From contig WHTP01000028.1 of NCBI GenBank assembly GCA_009377695.1, positions 1-49,173 on the forward strand: DNA of 49,173 bases, in the 5' to 3' direction. This DNA comes from Hyphomicrobiales bacterium (GTDB taxonomy: Bacteria > Pseudomonadota > Alphaproteobacteria > Rhizobiales > Xanthobacteraceae). The translations under genes and the position numbers were made by a program. The notes under the pieces were generated by a model. The model was not told where the DNA came from, ran no database searches, and worked only from the letters and a program-made list of their open reading frames with translations. Positions 25,944 through 34,565 of this stretch are shown here, one piece after another; the first letter of the stretch is position 1, and every line of letters starts with the position of its first letter.

Positions 25944-27416
25944 ATGAATCACAAGTCGCCTGCCGTCCTGTCCGCGTCGATCCTACCCCCCATAATTGCC
26001 GGGCTATTCGCGCTCGCGGTCTTCATCGTCGACACGATGACACCTCTCGATATTGCCGTTGCAGTGCTTTATGTGCTCGTCGTGTTGATCGCCGCCAACT
26101 ATTTTCAGTTTCGCGGCGTCCTGCTTGTATCGATGGGATGCTTGGCGCTAACCGTGGTCGGCTATCTGGCGACGCACGGCTTCTTCACGGATACGGGCGC
26201 CCTTGCCAGATGTATTATGAGTATTTCCGCAATCGGCGCCACCACGTTGCTTGCTTTGAAAAATCAATCGGCCAATGCAGCGTTGCGTGAACGGGCTCGA
26301 TTGCTCGATCTGACGCATGATACGATTTTCGTCCGCGATATGAACGATGTCATCAGCTACTGGAATCGCGGTGCCGAGGAGCTTTACGGCTGGCGCCGCG
26401 ATGAGGCGGTCGGAAAGGTTAGCCATCAACTTCTCAAGACGGTGTTTCCGACGTCGCTCAAGGAGATCAAGGAAGCGTTGCTTCGCGGCGGCCGCTGGGA
26501 GGGGGAACTCATCCACGTGAAGCGGGATGGCACCCGGGTCACCGTGTCGAGCCGCTGGTCCCTGGATCATGACGAGGGCGGGCGACCCATTTCGATCATG
26601 GAAACCAACAACGACATCACGGAGCGCAATCAGGCTCAACAATCGCTGCACCGAGCGCAGGCGGAGCTTGCCCACGTCAATCGCGTGGCGACCCTCGGAG
26701 AATTGACGGCCTCCATCGCTCACGAAGTCAATCAGCCATTGACGGGCGTTGTAACCAACGGCTCTGCGTGCCTACGGCTACTCGATCTTGATCCGCCGGA
26801 CGTGGAGGAAGTGCGCAGCGGCATAGAGAGCATCATCAACGACGGCATGCGCGCCAGCGAAGTGATCCAGCGGCTGCGCGCACTGTCGAAGAAGACCGAT
26901 TTGAACATGGTTCCGCTCAACATCAATGACGTCGTCAGTGACGTGCTCCGCCTGCTGCAGCGAGAAATATTCGATCACCTTGTTTCTTTGAAGATAGAGC
27001 TTGCGGCCCCCCAGTCCTGTGTGGTCGGTGACCGAGTCCAGTTGCAGCAGGTGATCATCAATCTTGTCATGAATGGGATGGAAGCCATGGCGGATGTGAC
27101 CGATCGCCCTCGCGAATTGGTCATCCGGTCGAGTCAGCACGAGGCCGACCAAGTCCTCGTGGAAGTTCAGGACAGAGGCAGGGGCATCGAGCCGAAGAAT
27201 GTGGATCGCGTTTTCAACGCATTTTTCACCACCAAGCCCGATGGGATGGGAATAGGACTGTCGGTCTGCCGTTCGATCATTCAAACCCACGGCGGGCGGA
27301 TATGGGTTTTGCCCAATACTGACGGAGCGGGTGCGACGTTCCGCGTCACGCTGCCCTGCTCCCCGGATTCTTTGCCGCGAAAGGCAGACGCGGCGTCGCC
27401 GCCTGCGGCAGCGTGA
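25944..27416 (+). CDS. Membrane PAS-domain sensor histidine kinase (FixL-like)
   Basis: 490 residues from ATG 25944 (MNHKSPAVLS). About four N-terminal helices (7-110) are followed by a PAS domain (about 125-240: DTIFVRDMNDVISYWNRGAEELYGW, ending in SIMETNNDITERN), the dimerisation domain with phospho-acceptor His260 in SIAHEVNQPL, and an ATPase domain (N-box NLVMNGMEAMAD, G1 DRGRGIEP, G2 GMGIGLSVCRSI). All catalytic boxes are intact. No haem-binding FixL signature was recognised, so the signal is unknown. It is followed by two response regulators in the same direction, a likely three-gene pathway. Confidence 0.92.
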   Translation: MNHKSPAVLSASILPPIIAGLFALAVFIVDTMTPLDIAVAVLYVLVVLIAANYFQFRGVLLVSMGCLALTVVGYLATHGFFTDTGALARCIMSISAIGATTLLALKNQSANAALRERARLLDLTHDTIFVRDMNDVISYWNRGAEELYGWRRDEAVGKVSHQLLKTVFPTSLKEIKEALLRGGRWEGELIHVKRDGTRVTVSSRWSLDHDEGGRPISIMETNNDITERNQAQQSLHRAQAELAHVNRVATLGELTASIAHEVNQPLTGVVTNGSACLRLLDLDPPDVEEVRSGIESIINDGMRASEVIQRLRALSKKTDLNMVPLNINDVVSDVLRLLQREIFDHLVSLKIELAAPQSCVVGDRVQLQQVIINLVMNGMEAMADVTDRPRELVIRSSQHEADQVLVEVQDRGRGIEPKNVDRVFNAFFTTKPDGMGIGLSVCRSIIQTHGGRIWVLPNTDGAGATFRVTLPCSPDSLPRKADAASPPAAA

Positions 27417-27527
27417 ACTGCCCAGCGAGCAAGGATACCGTAGCTGATCGGCAAGTCCCGGGCCGCCTCTTGACTTGTGTTGCGGATCGCTACTTTCCTC
27501 CGCTTTGCTGCCTGCGAGAGTGTCGCG

Positions 27528-28163
27528 ATGAACAAAGTATCCGAGCAACAGCCAGTGGTATTCGTCATCGATGATGATCCGTCGGTGCGTGGGGCGCTTG
27601 TCCGGCTGTTTCGGTCTGTGGGCCTGCAAGCCGAGGTGTTCGGTTCAGCCCCGGAGTTGCTTCAGAGTGAGCTTCCTGATGTGCCGAGTTGTCTGGTCCT
27701 CGATGTCAGATTGCCCGGGCAAAGCGGCCTGGATGTCCAGGCTGAACTGACCAAGGCGAATATCCGGATTCCAATAATCTTCATGACCGGACACGGCGAT
27801 ATCCCAATGACAGTGCGGGCGATGAAAGGGGGTGCGGTCGATTTTTTGGCGAAGCCATTCCGCGATCAGGATATGTTGGATGCGGTCGCAACGGCGATCG
27901 AGCGTGATCGAGAGCGGCGCGAGAGCGAGAAGGCCGCCACAGGTCTGATGGCAACGTTCCAAAATCTGACTCCGCGCGAGCAGGAGGTGATGACGTTGGT
28001 TGCGTCTGGATTGATGAACAAGCAGGTGGCCGCAGAAATGGGTCTGGCCGAGATCACCGTGAAAATCCATCGCGGTCACGTCATGAAGAAGATGGGCGCA
28101 CGGTCTCTGGCTGATTTGGTGAGGATGGCCGATCTTCTCGGTGTGCGCCGCACAAAATCGTAG
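27528..28163 (+). CDS. FixJ/NarL-type response regulator with LuxR HTH
   Basis: 211 residues from ATG 27528 (MNKVSEQQPV). Receiver domain with the acidic triad IDDD (about 14-17), phospho-acceptor D59 in LVLDVRLPG, switch Thr in MTGHGD and K109 in AKPF. The C-terminal LuxR helix-turn-helix is LTPREQEVMTLVASGLMNKQ, then EITVKIHRGHVMKKMG. A likely partner of the kinase 111 bases upstream. Target genes unknown. Confidence 0.93.
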   Translation: MNKVSEQQPVVFVIDDDPSVRGALVRLFRSVGLQAEVFGSAPELLQSELPDVPSCLVLDVRLPGQSGLDVQAELTKANIRIPIIFMTGHGDIPMTVRAMKGGAVDFLAKPFRDQDMLDAVATAIERDRERRESEKAATGLMATFQNLTPREQEVMTLVASGLMNKQVAAEMGLAEITVKIHRGHVMKKMGARSLADLVRMADLLGVRRTKS

Positions 28164-28262
28164 CGACGCAAACCAATGTATGATTTTCCGATCATAGCCG
28201 GAGGCCCATGTTGCGAGAGGCTGACAAGAAGATCGAAGCTTCTCGCATGAAGGACGGGTTAC

Positions 28263-28655
28263 TTGCCCAAGGTTCCGGTGATCGCGATCATCGACGATGA
28301 CGTTTCCGTACGTACTGCGACCAGCAGGCTAGTCCGGTCGCTTGGGTATCACCCGCATACGTTCGCGTCGGCCGATGATTTCTTGAGGTCGCAGCACGTG
28401 AGCGATGCATGGTGCGTGTTAGCGGACGTACAGATGCCGGGCATGACGGGTATCGAGCTTCAGAATCTGCTGCGGGCACAGGGTCGCACCATACCGATGA
28501 TTTTCATCACGGCGTTTTTCGAAGAGAGCATCAAGACGAGGGCCCTTGAGGCCGGTGCCGTTGCTTTTCTGAGCAAGCCGTTTGATGGCAAGGCGCTGGT
28601 CGACTGTATCGATACCGCATTGGGTCAATCTGGCCGTCAGCCGTCCGGATCGTAA
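28263..28655 (+). CDS. Single-domain response regulator (FixJ-type receiver)
   Basis: 130 residues starting at TTG 28263 (MPKVPVIAIIDDD). AAGGACGG lies just upstream, and the nearby ATG at 28247 is out of frame. Receiver only: acidic patch IDDDVS (10-15), phospho-acceptor D55 in LADVQMPGM, Thr in FITAFF and Lys105 in LSKPF. With no output domain, it may act as a phosphate sink or interact with another protein. Probably shares the kinase with the preceding FixJ-type regulator. Confidence 0.9.
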   Translation: MPKVPVIAIIDDDVSVRTATSRLVRSLGYHPHTFASADDFLRSQHVSDAWCVLADVQMPGMTGIELQNLLRAQGRTIPMIFITAFFEESIKTRALEAGAVAFLSKPFDGKALVDCIDTALGQSGRQPSGS

Positions 28656-28872
28656 TTCTTGCCGGCTTTCCGTTCCAGCCGACGGCTAAAGACCGCGGGT
28701 AGAGTTCGATTGTCTCGCCATCGTCTGTCCCAAACGGCCCAGGCGACGCAGCGCGGTACAAACCAAAGTATACCCTCCCAAAACCAATTCGATATTGCGA
28801 TCAACCTGCGTAGGGATGAGCGGCGCGGCTTGAACGATCTACCTTCCGGTCGGCTGGGATGACAAACAGCGG

Positions 28873-28891
28873 GCAGGGATTCAAACCCTGC
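28873..28891. promoter_or_regulatory. Perfect hairpin GCAGGG-N7-CCCTGC upstream of AraC gene
   Basis: Six-base arms around a 7-base loop ATTCAAA, 26 bases before the AraC regulator start. On the minus strand it resembles a tRNA T-arm, but no acceptor or anticodon arm is found. It could be a 5'-leader hairpin or an operator. Confidence 0.4.
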
Positions 28892-28917
28892 GACCCATTA
28901 ATGGAGAGGTGGAAGCC

Positions 28918-29946
28918 GTGTTGACGAACTCATCGATCACGAACACCACATCAACCAATCCCTTCACCAGGAGAGCTCCACGGCTGTCGCACGCAGGCGT
29001 GCTGATCGACGATCGCTCCTTCGGGACAAGACGCGGTCGGGATGACGATGCCATCGGTTTGGACGACGACCATTTGTCTCTTCCCAGCAACACGATACAG
29101 ATCACACCGCGAGATCTCGTGAAGCGCCGGACCGTTGCGTCTCGCGGCATGACGGTCGACATCATTCAAGCAACAAGACGAGAACGGTTCGAGTACCGTT
29201 ATCGTGGATCCTTCCACATGCTCATCGCCTACGAGGAGGGTATCCGACAAGAAGGCGTTACAGTCGTCGAGGGACTGTCCCGGTCCAATTTGCGGGACCT
29301 CAGGAAGAAGCTCACCTTCGTTCCAGCGGGCCACGAATACCACGAGTGCCATGACCTGCGGACGCTGAGCCGGATGACATTCTTCTATTTTGATCCCGAC
29401 AAGGTGCCGGTTCTCTCGGAGACCGGGGCCATTGACCTTGCTCCGCGCCTGTACTTTGAAAATGCGGCGATCTGGGACACCGCTCTCAAACTGACGAACG
29501 TGATTGAGAGTCCAAACGCCGACAATCAGCTATATCTGGAGGCTCTCGGCACCGTCCTGGCGCACGAACTGGCACGGCTCGAACCGGGAACGACTCATAC
29601 CCAGGTGCTTGTTCGGGGTGGGCTTGCCGCCTGGCAACAGCGGATCGTCACCAGCTATATCGAGGAGCACCTGTCCGAACAGATTTCGCTCGCCACACTC
29701 GCCCAATTGGTTCGCCTGAGCCCATTTCACTTCTGTCGGGCATTCAAGCAGTCCTTCGGCATTCCGCCGCATCGGTATCACACCAGCCGTCGTATCGAGC
29801 GGGCCAAGACGTTGCTCGCGAAGGCTGAGCCTTCGGTGACCGACATCGGACTGACGGTTGGATTTAGTCAGACGAGCTCTTTCACCGCGGCGTTTCGGCG
29901 TGCGACCGGCTTCACTCCGACCGGCTACCACCGAAGCCTCGGATAA
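28918..29946 (+). CDS. AraC family transcriptional regulator
   Basis: 342 residues from GTG 28918, placed 8 bases after GGAGAGG; a GTG at 28909 is too close to that site. The N-terminal half (about 50-220) is a cupin-like sensor domain, with no recognised ligand. The C-terminal AraC DNA-binding domain (about 240-340) has two helix-turn-helix units: ISLATLAQLVRLSPFHFCRAFKQSFG with HRYHTSRRIERAK, and SVTDIGLTVGFSQTSSFTAAF with RRATGFTPTGYHR. A hairpin lies in the leader. Not obviously in an operon; target unknown. Confidence 0.92.
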   Translation: MLTNSSITNTTSTNPFTRRAPRLSHAGVLIDDRSFGTRRGRDDDAIGLDDDHLSLPSNTIQITPRDLVKRRTVASRGMTVDIIQATRRERFEYRYRGSFHMLIAYEEGIRQEGVTVVEGLSRSNLRDLRKKLTFVPAGHEYHECHDLRTLSRMTFFYFDPDKVPVLSETGAIDLAPRLYFENAAIWDTALKLTNVIESPNADNQLYLEALGTVLAHELARLEPGTTHTQVLVRGGLAAWQQRIVTSYIEEHLSEQISLATLAQLVRLSPFHFCRAFKQSFGIPPHRYHTSRRIERAKTLLAKAEPSVTDIGLTVGFSQTSSFTAAFRRATGFTPTGYHRSLG

Positions 29947-30127
29947 GCTCGTGCGTCGGCGCATCGCTTGGGCCTTCGCGCGGAAGCAAGGGCCATCAAA
30001 TCAGAGCAATCGTGATTGAGCCGGCTCGCGGTGCCGGAGGCAAGCTGCTTCCAATGTCCACTCACCGAACCATTCGCAAGTCGCAACGGGTTCGCCCACG
30101 CTCTCATAACCGGAAAGGAGAACTAAC

Positions 30128-30652
30128 ATGATCAACGTCAAGGACGCCACAGCACGACGGATCGCTCCGCTCACCGCGCCGAACGACCTGACGCCCAATG
30201 CCGTGCGGGACATTTCCGTCGCATTCAACATCCTGCTCGCCGACGTGTTTGCGCTCTACATGAAGACCAAGAATTTCCATTGGCACATGTCGGGCCCGCA
30301 TTTCCGCGACTATCACTTGCTGCTTGACGAGCAGGGCGAGCAGATCTTTGCCGTGACCGATGCGATCGCCGAACGCGTGCGGAAGATCGGCGGCACAACG
30401 CTTCGTTCGATCGGCCAGGTTTCGAGATTGCAGCGCATCCTCGACAACGACGCCGAATTCGTCACGCCGCTCGACATGCTCGCCGAACTGCGTGATGACA
30501 ACAGACAGTTGGCGGCCAACATGCGCGAGGCGCACGGACTTTGCGACGAAACCGGCGACGTTGCCAGCGCCAGCTTGCTTGAAGTGTGGATCGACGAGGC
30601 CGAGCGGCGCGCCTGGTTCCTGTTCGAGGCTACCCGCGTCAGAGGCGAATAG
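30128..30652 (+). CDS. dps: Dps-type DNA-binding ferritin
   Basis: Iron-storage and DNA-protection protein that oxidises Fe(II) with hydrogen peroxide inside a dodecameric shell. 174 residues; AAAGGAG lies 8 bases upstream. The Dps signature KNFHWHMSGPHFRDYHLLLDEQ (split here as KNFHWHMSG, PHFRDYH, LLLDEQGEQ) supplies the intersubunit ferroxidase residues H51, H63, D67 and E71. The C-terminal part keeps the helical-bundle pattern, with DETGDVASASLLEVWIDEAE. The short basic N-terminus may contact DNA. Probably monocistronic. Confidence 0.95.
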   Translation: MINVKDATARRIAPLTAPNDLTPNAVRDISVAFNILLADVFALYMKTKNFHWHMSGPHFRDYHLLLDEQGEQIFAVTDAIAERVRKIGGTTLRSIGQVSRLQRILDNDAEFVTPLDMLAELRDDNRQLAANMREAHGLCDETGDVASASLLEVWIDEAERRAWFLFEATRVRGE

Positions 30653-31056
30653 TCGGAACGTTCCACGCACAACACCTGTTCACCACAAAGCTGGGCTGCA
30701 TCCTATAGAATCCAGAATCTGCTGACGCTCGTCATCGTGCTGGCCGGAGCGCTGCTTCACCGCGGCAATGACTGGCATTCTGGCGGCCAACCCTTCGATA
30801 GTCTTTATCAACGTGCCTGAAAGAAGCGGTAAGGCCCTTGGGTCATCGGAGGGTGCGCTTTGCTCATGACGTAAGCATGATATATGATTTGCCAGGGTCC
30901 GGCGCCGTCGCCGAATATTAGGATTTGGGGGATGCTCGCACGTATTGCCGGCCTGTTCCGCCGGACGTGGGAATTCCTGACGGACGAGGCATGAACTCAA
31001 AGCGTCGGCGCCTCAAGACACCAGGCTCGCCCAGACGCGGTATGATGGAGAGAAAC
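30653..31056. other. 404-base gene-free region
   Basis: Contains the perfect palindrome GGAACGTTCC right after the dps stop (about 30656-30665). Antisense open frames here have no coding character. A 20-codon open frame at 30932 was considered and rejected. Confidence 0.4.
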
Positions 31057-31470
31057 ATGGTCGCACGAATGAGGCACATCGCCCTGCTGGTTTCGGACCC
31101 CGAGAAGTCGGCGGAGTTCTACGAGAAGACGCTTGGTTTCAAGCGCGCAGGAAAGGCCGGCCGCGGCCTCTACATGAGCGACGGCACCATCAATATGGCG
31201 CTCCTGCAGGTGCGTCCTGACAAGGGCGAAAAGACCGGCCTCTTCCATTTCGGAATGTGGGTCGACGATCTCGATCAGGCGGGCGACGAGGTGACTGCGG
31301 GCGGTGGCAGCTATCTGATGGGCCGCGAAGACCGAAATCCCGACACGTTCTACGAAGTGAAATACCGCGATCCGGACGGCATCGTTTTCGACATTACGCC
31401 GACCGGCTGGCGTGGTGCCGTCAAAGAAGTCGTGCCCGCCGACGAGGGCAGCAAGCAGGCGGCAGAATAA
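31057..31470 (+). CDS. VOC family protein (glyoxalase I-like)
   Basis: 137 residues from ATG 31057, 6 bases after GGAGAG; ATGs at 31042 and 31045 are less well placed. One vicinal-oxygen-chelate domain with paired beta-alpha-beta-beta-beta units: MRHIALLVSDPEKSAEFYEKTLGF and HFGMWVDDLDQAGDEV, then YEVKYRDPDGIVFDIT. Candidate metal ligands are His7, the His of LFHFG and the Glu of YEVKY. Often a lyase or dioxygenase on small electrophiles; substrate unknown. Confidence 0.88.
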   Translation: MVARMRHIALLVSDPEKSAEFYEKTLGFKRAGKAGRGLYMSDGTINMALLQVRPDKGEKTGLFHFGMWVDDLDQAGDEVTAGGGSYLMGREDRNPDTFYEVKYRDPDGIVFDITPTGWRGAVKEVVPADEGSKQAAE

Positions 31471-31529
31471 GCGTAAGCGCCTCGCAGCGGGTCCGACAGC
31501 GACGGCCCATTGGAAGCGGAGCGACATCA

Positions 31530-31928
31530 TCAGCGCCGCCAAGATCGGCAAGTCCCGACGTCAGCCGGTGCGCCCGTGCGGCGAACCACCGAGATCGCCC
31601 GATCCGGCAAGCGGTTGGATGGTCGGGCGGGCCGGGAAGGGCCATTGACCGTTTGCCGCGCGCATTGGCACTCGGCATTCTCAAGCTCTTTCACGGCACG
31701 ATAGGTATCCACCAGCATTTGCAGCGCCAGCACACGGGTGGCAGCGCGGCCGGCGAATCCACTTGGCGAAATCGCCCTCGAAACGTTCCAGCACCAGGCT
31801 TCTCGCCCTGCCTCGGCATGGTAGATGCGGCCGATCCGGCGACCGCCTTCCATCACGTCAAAATCATCTCTCACGTCCGCATTGCCAAGGGTGACAAACG
31901 TCTGCGCGGGTCGAAGGGTGATGGGCAT
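31530..31928 (-). CDS. Hypothetical protein
   Basis: 132 residues starting MPITLRPAQTF at 31928, with GAGGCAG just upstream. The first 80 residues look like a real small protein (VRDDFDVMEGGRRIGRIYHAE, WCWNVSRAI, ATRVLALQMLVDTYRAVKEL), a layout I recall in short rhizobial unknowns. The last 45 residues are Arg/Pro-rich and may be out-of-frame or read-through sequence. Moderate support only. Confidence 0.5.
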   Translation of the reverse strand: MPITLRPAQTFVTLGNADVRDDFDVMEGGRRIGRIYHAEAGREAWCWNVSRAISPSGFAGRAATRVLALQMLVDTYRAVKELENAECQCARQTVNGPSRPARPSNRLPDRAISVVRRTGAPADVGTCRSWRR

Positions 31929-32114
31929 CGCTGCCTCGCAACCGTGATGGGGAGAGGAGCCACTAAGATAGGTGCCATTAGCAGGCCGGGTGCAAGTGAT
32001 TTGAGCGTCCCTGTGGATAAGGATGGCGCCGGCTTGCTACACACGCCAATTGGCCGTGGCACCGATCCCGATACCGCATGGTTCCGTTATCGGCCTGTGG
32101 GGTGACGCGGATCA

Positions 32115-34124
32115 TCACTGCTGGTGATGTTGCGAGTAAGCGCCATCCGCGAGAGCCGCACGGACATCGTCGGCCAGCACCGTCCCGATCCGGGCGTCGG
32201 CGTCGTTCACTCCAAAGCTCACGATCAAGCGTTGGCCGTCGGGATGCCACGCCAAGCCGGCCGCGAACTCGATACCAAGCCTGATGAAGTAGAACGGCAC
32301 GCTTGTCGAATTAACCACCATGGTCGCATTGAACCATACGAAGCGGTGGAGGTAGATCGGCCGCCGATTGAAATGCGACACCTCGTGGGTCAGCGTCAGC
32401 CATCCCCCGTCGAACGCGATCGCATTGGAGCCACCGCGCAAATGCTGCAACGCGGGTAGGGGCACGGTTTCGCTGATCGTGCGGCCATACTCATCGACGA
32501 TGCAGGTTGGATCGGCTGAATAGATGAACCGAAGCTCATTTCCGCTCACCTGCGGCATCCAGTTTTTCTGGTGCTGTCGCGGGCCGTCGGGCTCCAGCAC
32601 GCGCCAGTCGGTCAGTCGGCACGACGGCGTAAGGGGGCCGTCGATCTTGGCCAGGACGATCTCGCACCATTCCTCAGGATTGAGCTCGCGCACTGTGGAC
32701 GAGCACCAGAGCGAATCGCGCCAGGCGAACATTCGCGCATCTTCAAATCCGCGCACCGGCGAAAAGCGGGGAACCGGCATATCCACGGGTAGGCGAATTT
32801 CACTCCAGACACTTGGCGTCAATTCGGAATCCAGTCGCAGGAGGTAATTGCGCGTCTCGATGGCCCCATTATCAGGCACATCGTATCGGCAGCCGTCATC
32901 GATGCGATAGTTGACGCTCCGTACGATGGCATAGACGTCGCCCTTCCAGACCGAAACTGAAGGATTGGTGAGGTTTCCGGGCTCCGACCGCTCGAACACC
33001 AGCGGCCACGTGTGCAGTGACGGAAGCAACGATGTTGCGGGTTGCGCATAGAAGGTCTGATTGTGCCGCGCCAAATTGCGGCTGGACTCGGGCGCGTTGC
33101 GGTCGACGGCGAGGTTATAGCACGTGCGGCGGCCCACCTTCTGGTGCTCGGCCGACTTGCAGTAAAAGCCGGAAATCGAAATCTCTTCTCGGATGCCGAC
33201 GGAATAGACAAAGTCCTCGATGAACAGGCTGTCGTCTTTCGGCCACGGCAGTTTCACCGCAATCTGGCAGAACGTCATCGCCATCTCGTGCAGATTTTGG
33301 AGTCGATAGAATCTCGCGAGGTCGTAGAGCGGCTCGGCGCGGAGGGGCCGACAATCAAACGCCTTCGCCGCCGCCGCTACAAACCCGGCATCGTCGCCAA
33401 GTTGAAGTCGGCAGCGCGCCTCTTGCAGTTGCGCATACCAGGTTTCTTCGTCCCAACCGGGGAGCTTCACGCGACGGGCATAGGCGTCGGCGGCGTCCCG
33501 TAGCCTGCCGGCGTCGCGATAACTTTGCGCCAGATAGAAAGCGTAGCGGCTGTTTTCTGGTTCGTGTGCGAGTCCGTCCCGCAGCAATCGAATATCGCGA
33601 TCGAATTTGCCTGGCCGGTTTGCGCCATCGGCGTGATCGGAAAACCAGATCGAATCGAGGGGAGTCTCATCCGGCAAACGATCTACGTATTCGTGCGTCA
33701 CGCCGTGATACCGAGTGGGCGCTCCTCGCCGCAGCAGGCGTGTATTCCAATAGGTGATGCCGGACTTCTGTCGGACCCGATAGGATGATGCCGTCAGGCG
33801 CTCCCGGAACGTGGGGTCATCGACCACCAGCTCCATGTCGGCGTCCATCAACAACAGATAGTCGAAATGTGCGCCCGATGCGTGGGCGCGGTCAATCGCT
33901 GCATTGCGAGCATGCGCGAAGTTCTCGAACGCAAAGCTATGAAGCTCTCCCTGGATGCCCCGGGCTGCGAAAATCGTTTGAACAAGCTCTGGGGTTTGAT
34001 CGGTCGATCCGGTATCGCAGATCACCCAATAGGCGATGTGATCGGCCACCGACAGAAGAGCGCGACTGAGGATGGCCGCCTCGTCGCGCACGATCATGTT
34101 CAAACATAAGGTGCGGGCGCTCAT
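32115..34124 (-). CDS. Glycosyltransferase family 2 protein with TPR-like middle and GH130-like C-terminal region
   Basis: 669 residues from ATG 34124 (MSARTLCLNMIVRDEA). The N-terminal GT-A domain (about 1-170) has NMIVRDEAAILSRALLS, DTGSTDQT and a metal-binding DAD in LLMDADMEL. A helical region (about 205-330) has TPR-like repeats: NSRYAFYLAQSYRDAGRLRDA and RAEPLYDLARFYRLQ. The C-terminal half (about 350-669) is beta-rich with NPSVSVWKGDVYAI, RGFEDARMFAW and SNAIAFDGGWLTLTHEVS, a pattern like the five-blade propellers of GH130 phosphorylases. It could be catalytic or a sugar-binding module. It lies 71 bases downstream of the collagen-like gene on the same strand, whose Thr-rich repeats are plausible acceptors. 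No signal peptide, so cytoplasmic. Confidence 0.85.
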   Translation of the reverse strand: MSARTLCLNMIVRDEAAILSRALLSVADHIAYWVICDTGSTDQTPELVQTIFAARGIQGELHSFAFENFAHARNAAIDRAHASGAHFDYLLLMDADMELVVDDPTFRERLTASSYRVRQKSGITYWNTRLLRRGAPTRYHGVTHEYVDRLPDETPLDSIWFSDHADGANRPGKFDRDIRLLRDGLAHEPENSRYAFYLAQSYRDAGRLRDAADAYARRVKLPGWDEETWYAQLQEARCRLQLGDDAGFVAAAAKAFDCRPLRAEPLYDLARFYRLQNLHEMAMTFCQIAVKLPWPKDDSLFIEDFVYSVGIREEISISGFYCKSAEHQKVGRRTCYNLAVDRNAPESSRNLARHNQTFYAQPATSLLPSLHTWPLVFERSEPGNLTNPSVSVWKGDVYAIVRSVNYRIDDGCRYDVPDNGAIETRNYLLRLDSELTPSVWSEIRLPVDMPVPRFSPVRGFEDARMFAWRDSLWCSSTVRELNPEEWCEIVLAKIDGPLTPSCRLTDWRVLEPDGPRQHQKNWMPQVSGNELRFIYSADPTCIVDEYGRTISETVPLPALQHLRGGSNAIAFDGGWLTLTHEVSHFNRRPIYLHRFVWFNATMVVNSTSVPFYFIRLGIEFAAGLAWHPDGQRLIVSFGVNDADARIGTVLADDVRAALADGAYSQHHQQ

Positions 34125-34195
34125 GCCGATGTGGACCCTGCCGGGCAATCGCGCTTGCGGCCTTCGCGCAGGTGAGGGTGTCGGTCCTGTTCCGG

Positions 34196-34462
34196 CTACA
34201 GTCCGCCTGCTGGCCCGGTGGCTCCCGTTGGCCCCGGTATCCCTGTTGGACCGGTCGGCCCCGTTGCTCCCGTTGACCCGGTTGCTCCCGTTGGTCCAGT
34301 CGATCCCGGAATGGAGGTGGTAGGCTGCCCCCGTGCGGCGCTGACCGTCGCGAGAACAATCGGCTGCGTGTAGGCAACGTACTTTCCGATCTTTAAGAGC
34401 GCGGCGCGCCTTTCCTCGTCCTCGGGCCCGATGGGACCGAATTTCTCCGTTTTGTCGGTCAT
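34196..34462 (-). CDS. Short collagen-like repeat protein, possible modified-peptide precursor
   Basis: 88 residues from ATG 34462 with GGGGGAT upstream. N-terminal part: [17 protein letters not shown], then a Tat-like or leader segment [17 protein letters not shown] with short hydrophobic stretch [11 protein letters not shown]. From Gly53 to the last residue there are exactly 12 uninterrupted Gly-X-Y triplets; nine have Thr in Y (GST, GPT, GAT), plus GIP, GPA and terminal GGL. No Hyp-making enzyme is known here, but Thr-rich bacterial collagen repeats are often O-glycosylated (BclA type). A glycosyltransferase gene follows 71 bases downstream, and a PqqD/HprK gene diverges 103 bases away. 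Too short for a long triple helix, so a peptide-like role is possible. Confidence 0.8.
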   Translation of the reverse strand: MTDKTEKFGPIGPEDEERRAALLKIGKYVAYTQPIVLATVSAARGQPTTSIPGSTGPTGATGSTGATGPTGPTGIPGPTGATGPAGGL

Positions 34463-34565
34463 TGGTATCCCCCACATTCCGGAAAAACCTATGTAGCATG
34501 CCGGAATTGCCGGGACTAGCCGGACTGTCGCACGGGTTGCTTTTCGCCGGCGAAGGAAGATAGGG
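34463..34565. promoter_or_regulatory. Divergent promoter region of the collagen-like/HprK cluster
   Basis: 103 bases separating the collagen-like gene (minus) from the HprK-like gene (plus). Each side has a good ribosome-binding site. The shared control region suggests the two sides are expressed together; promoter boxes were not identified. Confidence 0.45.

Noticed and set aside
28840-28920. tRNA gene
   Set aside because: Only a T-arm-like hairpin is present; no acceptor, D or anticodon arm could be drawn.
30932-30994. 20-codon open frame (MLARIAGLFRRTWEFLTDEA)
   Set aside because: Peptide looks plausible but has no properly spaced ribosome-binding site and cannot be supported at this length.
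31257-32105. 282-codon plus-strand frame
   Set aside because: Overlaps the VOC gene out of frame and continues into Arg-rich, low-quality sequence.
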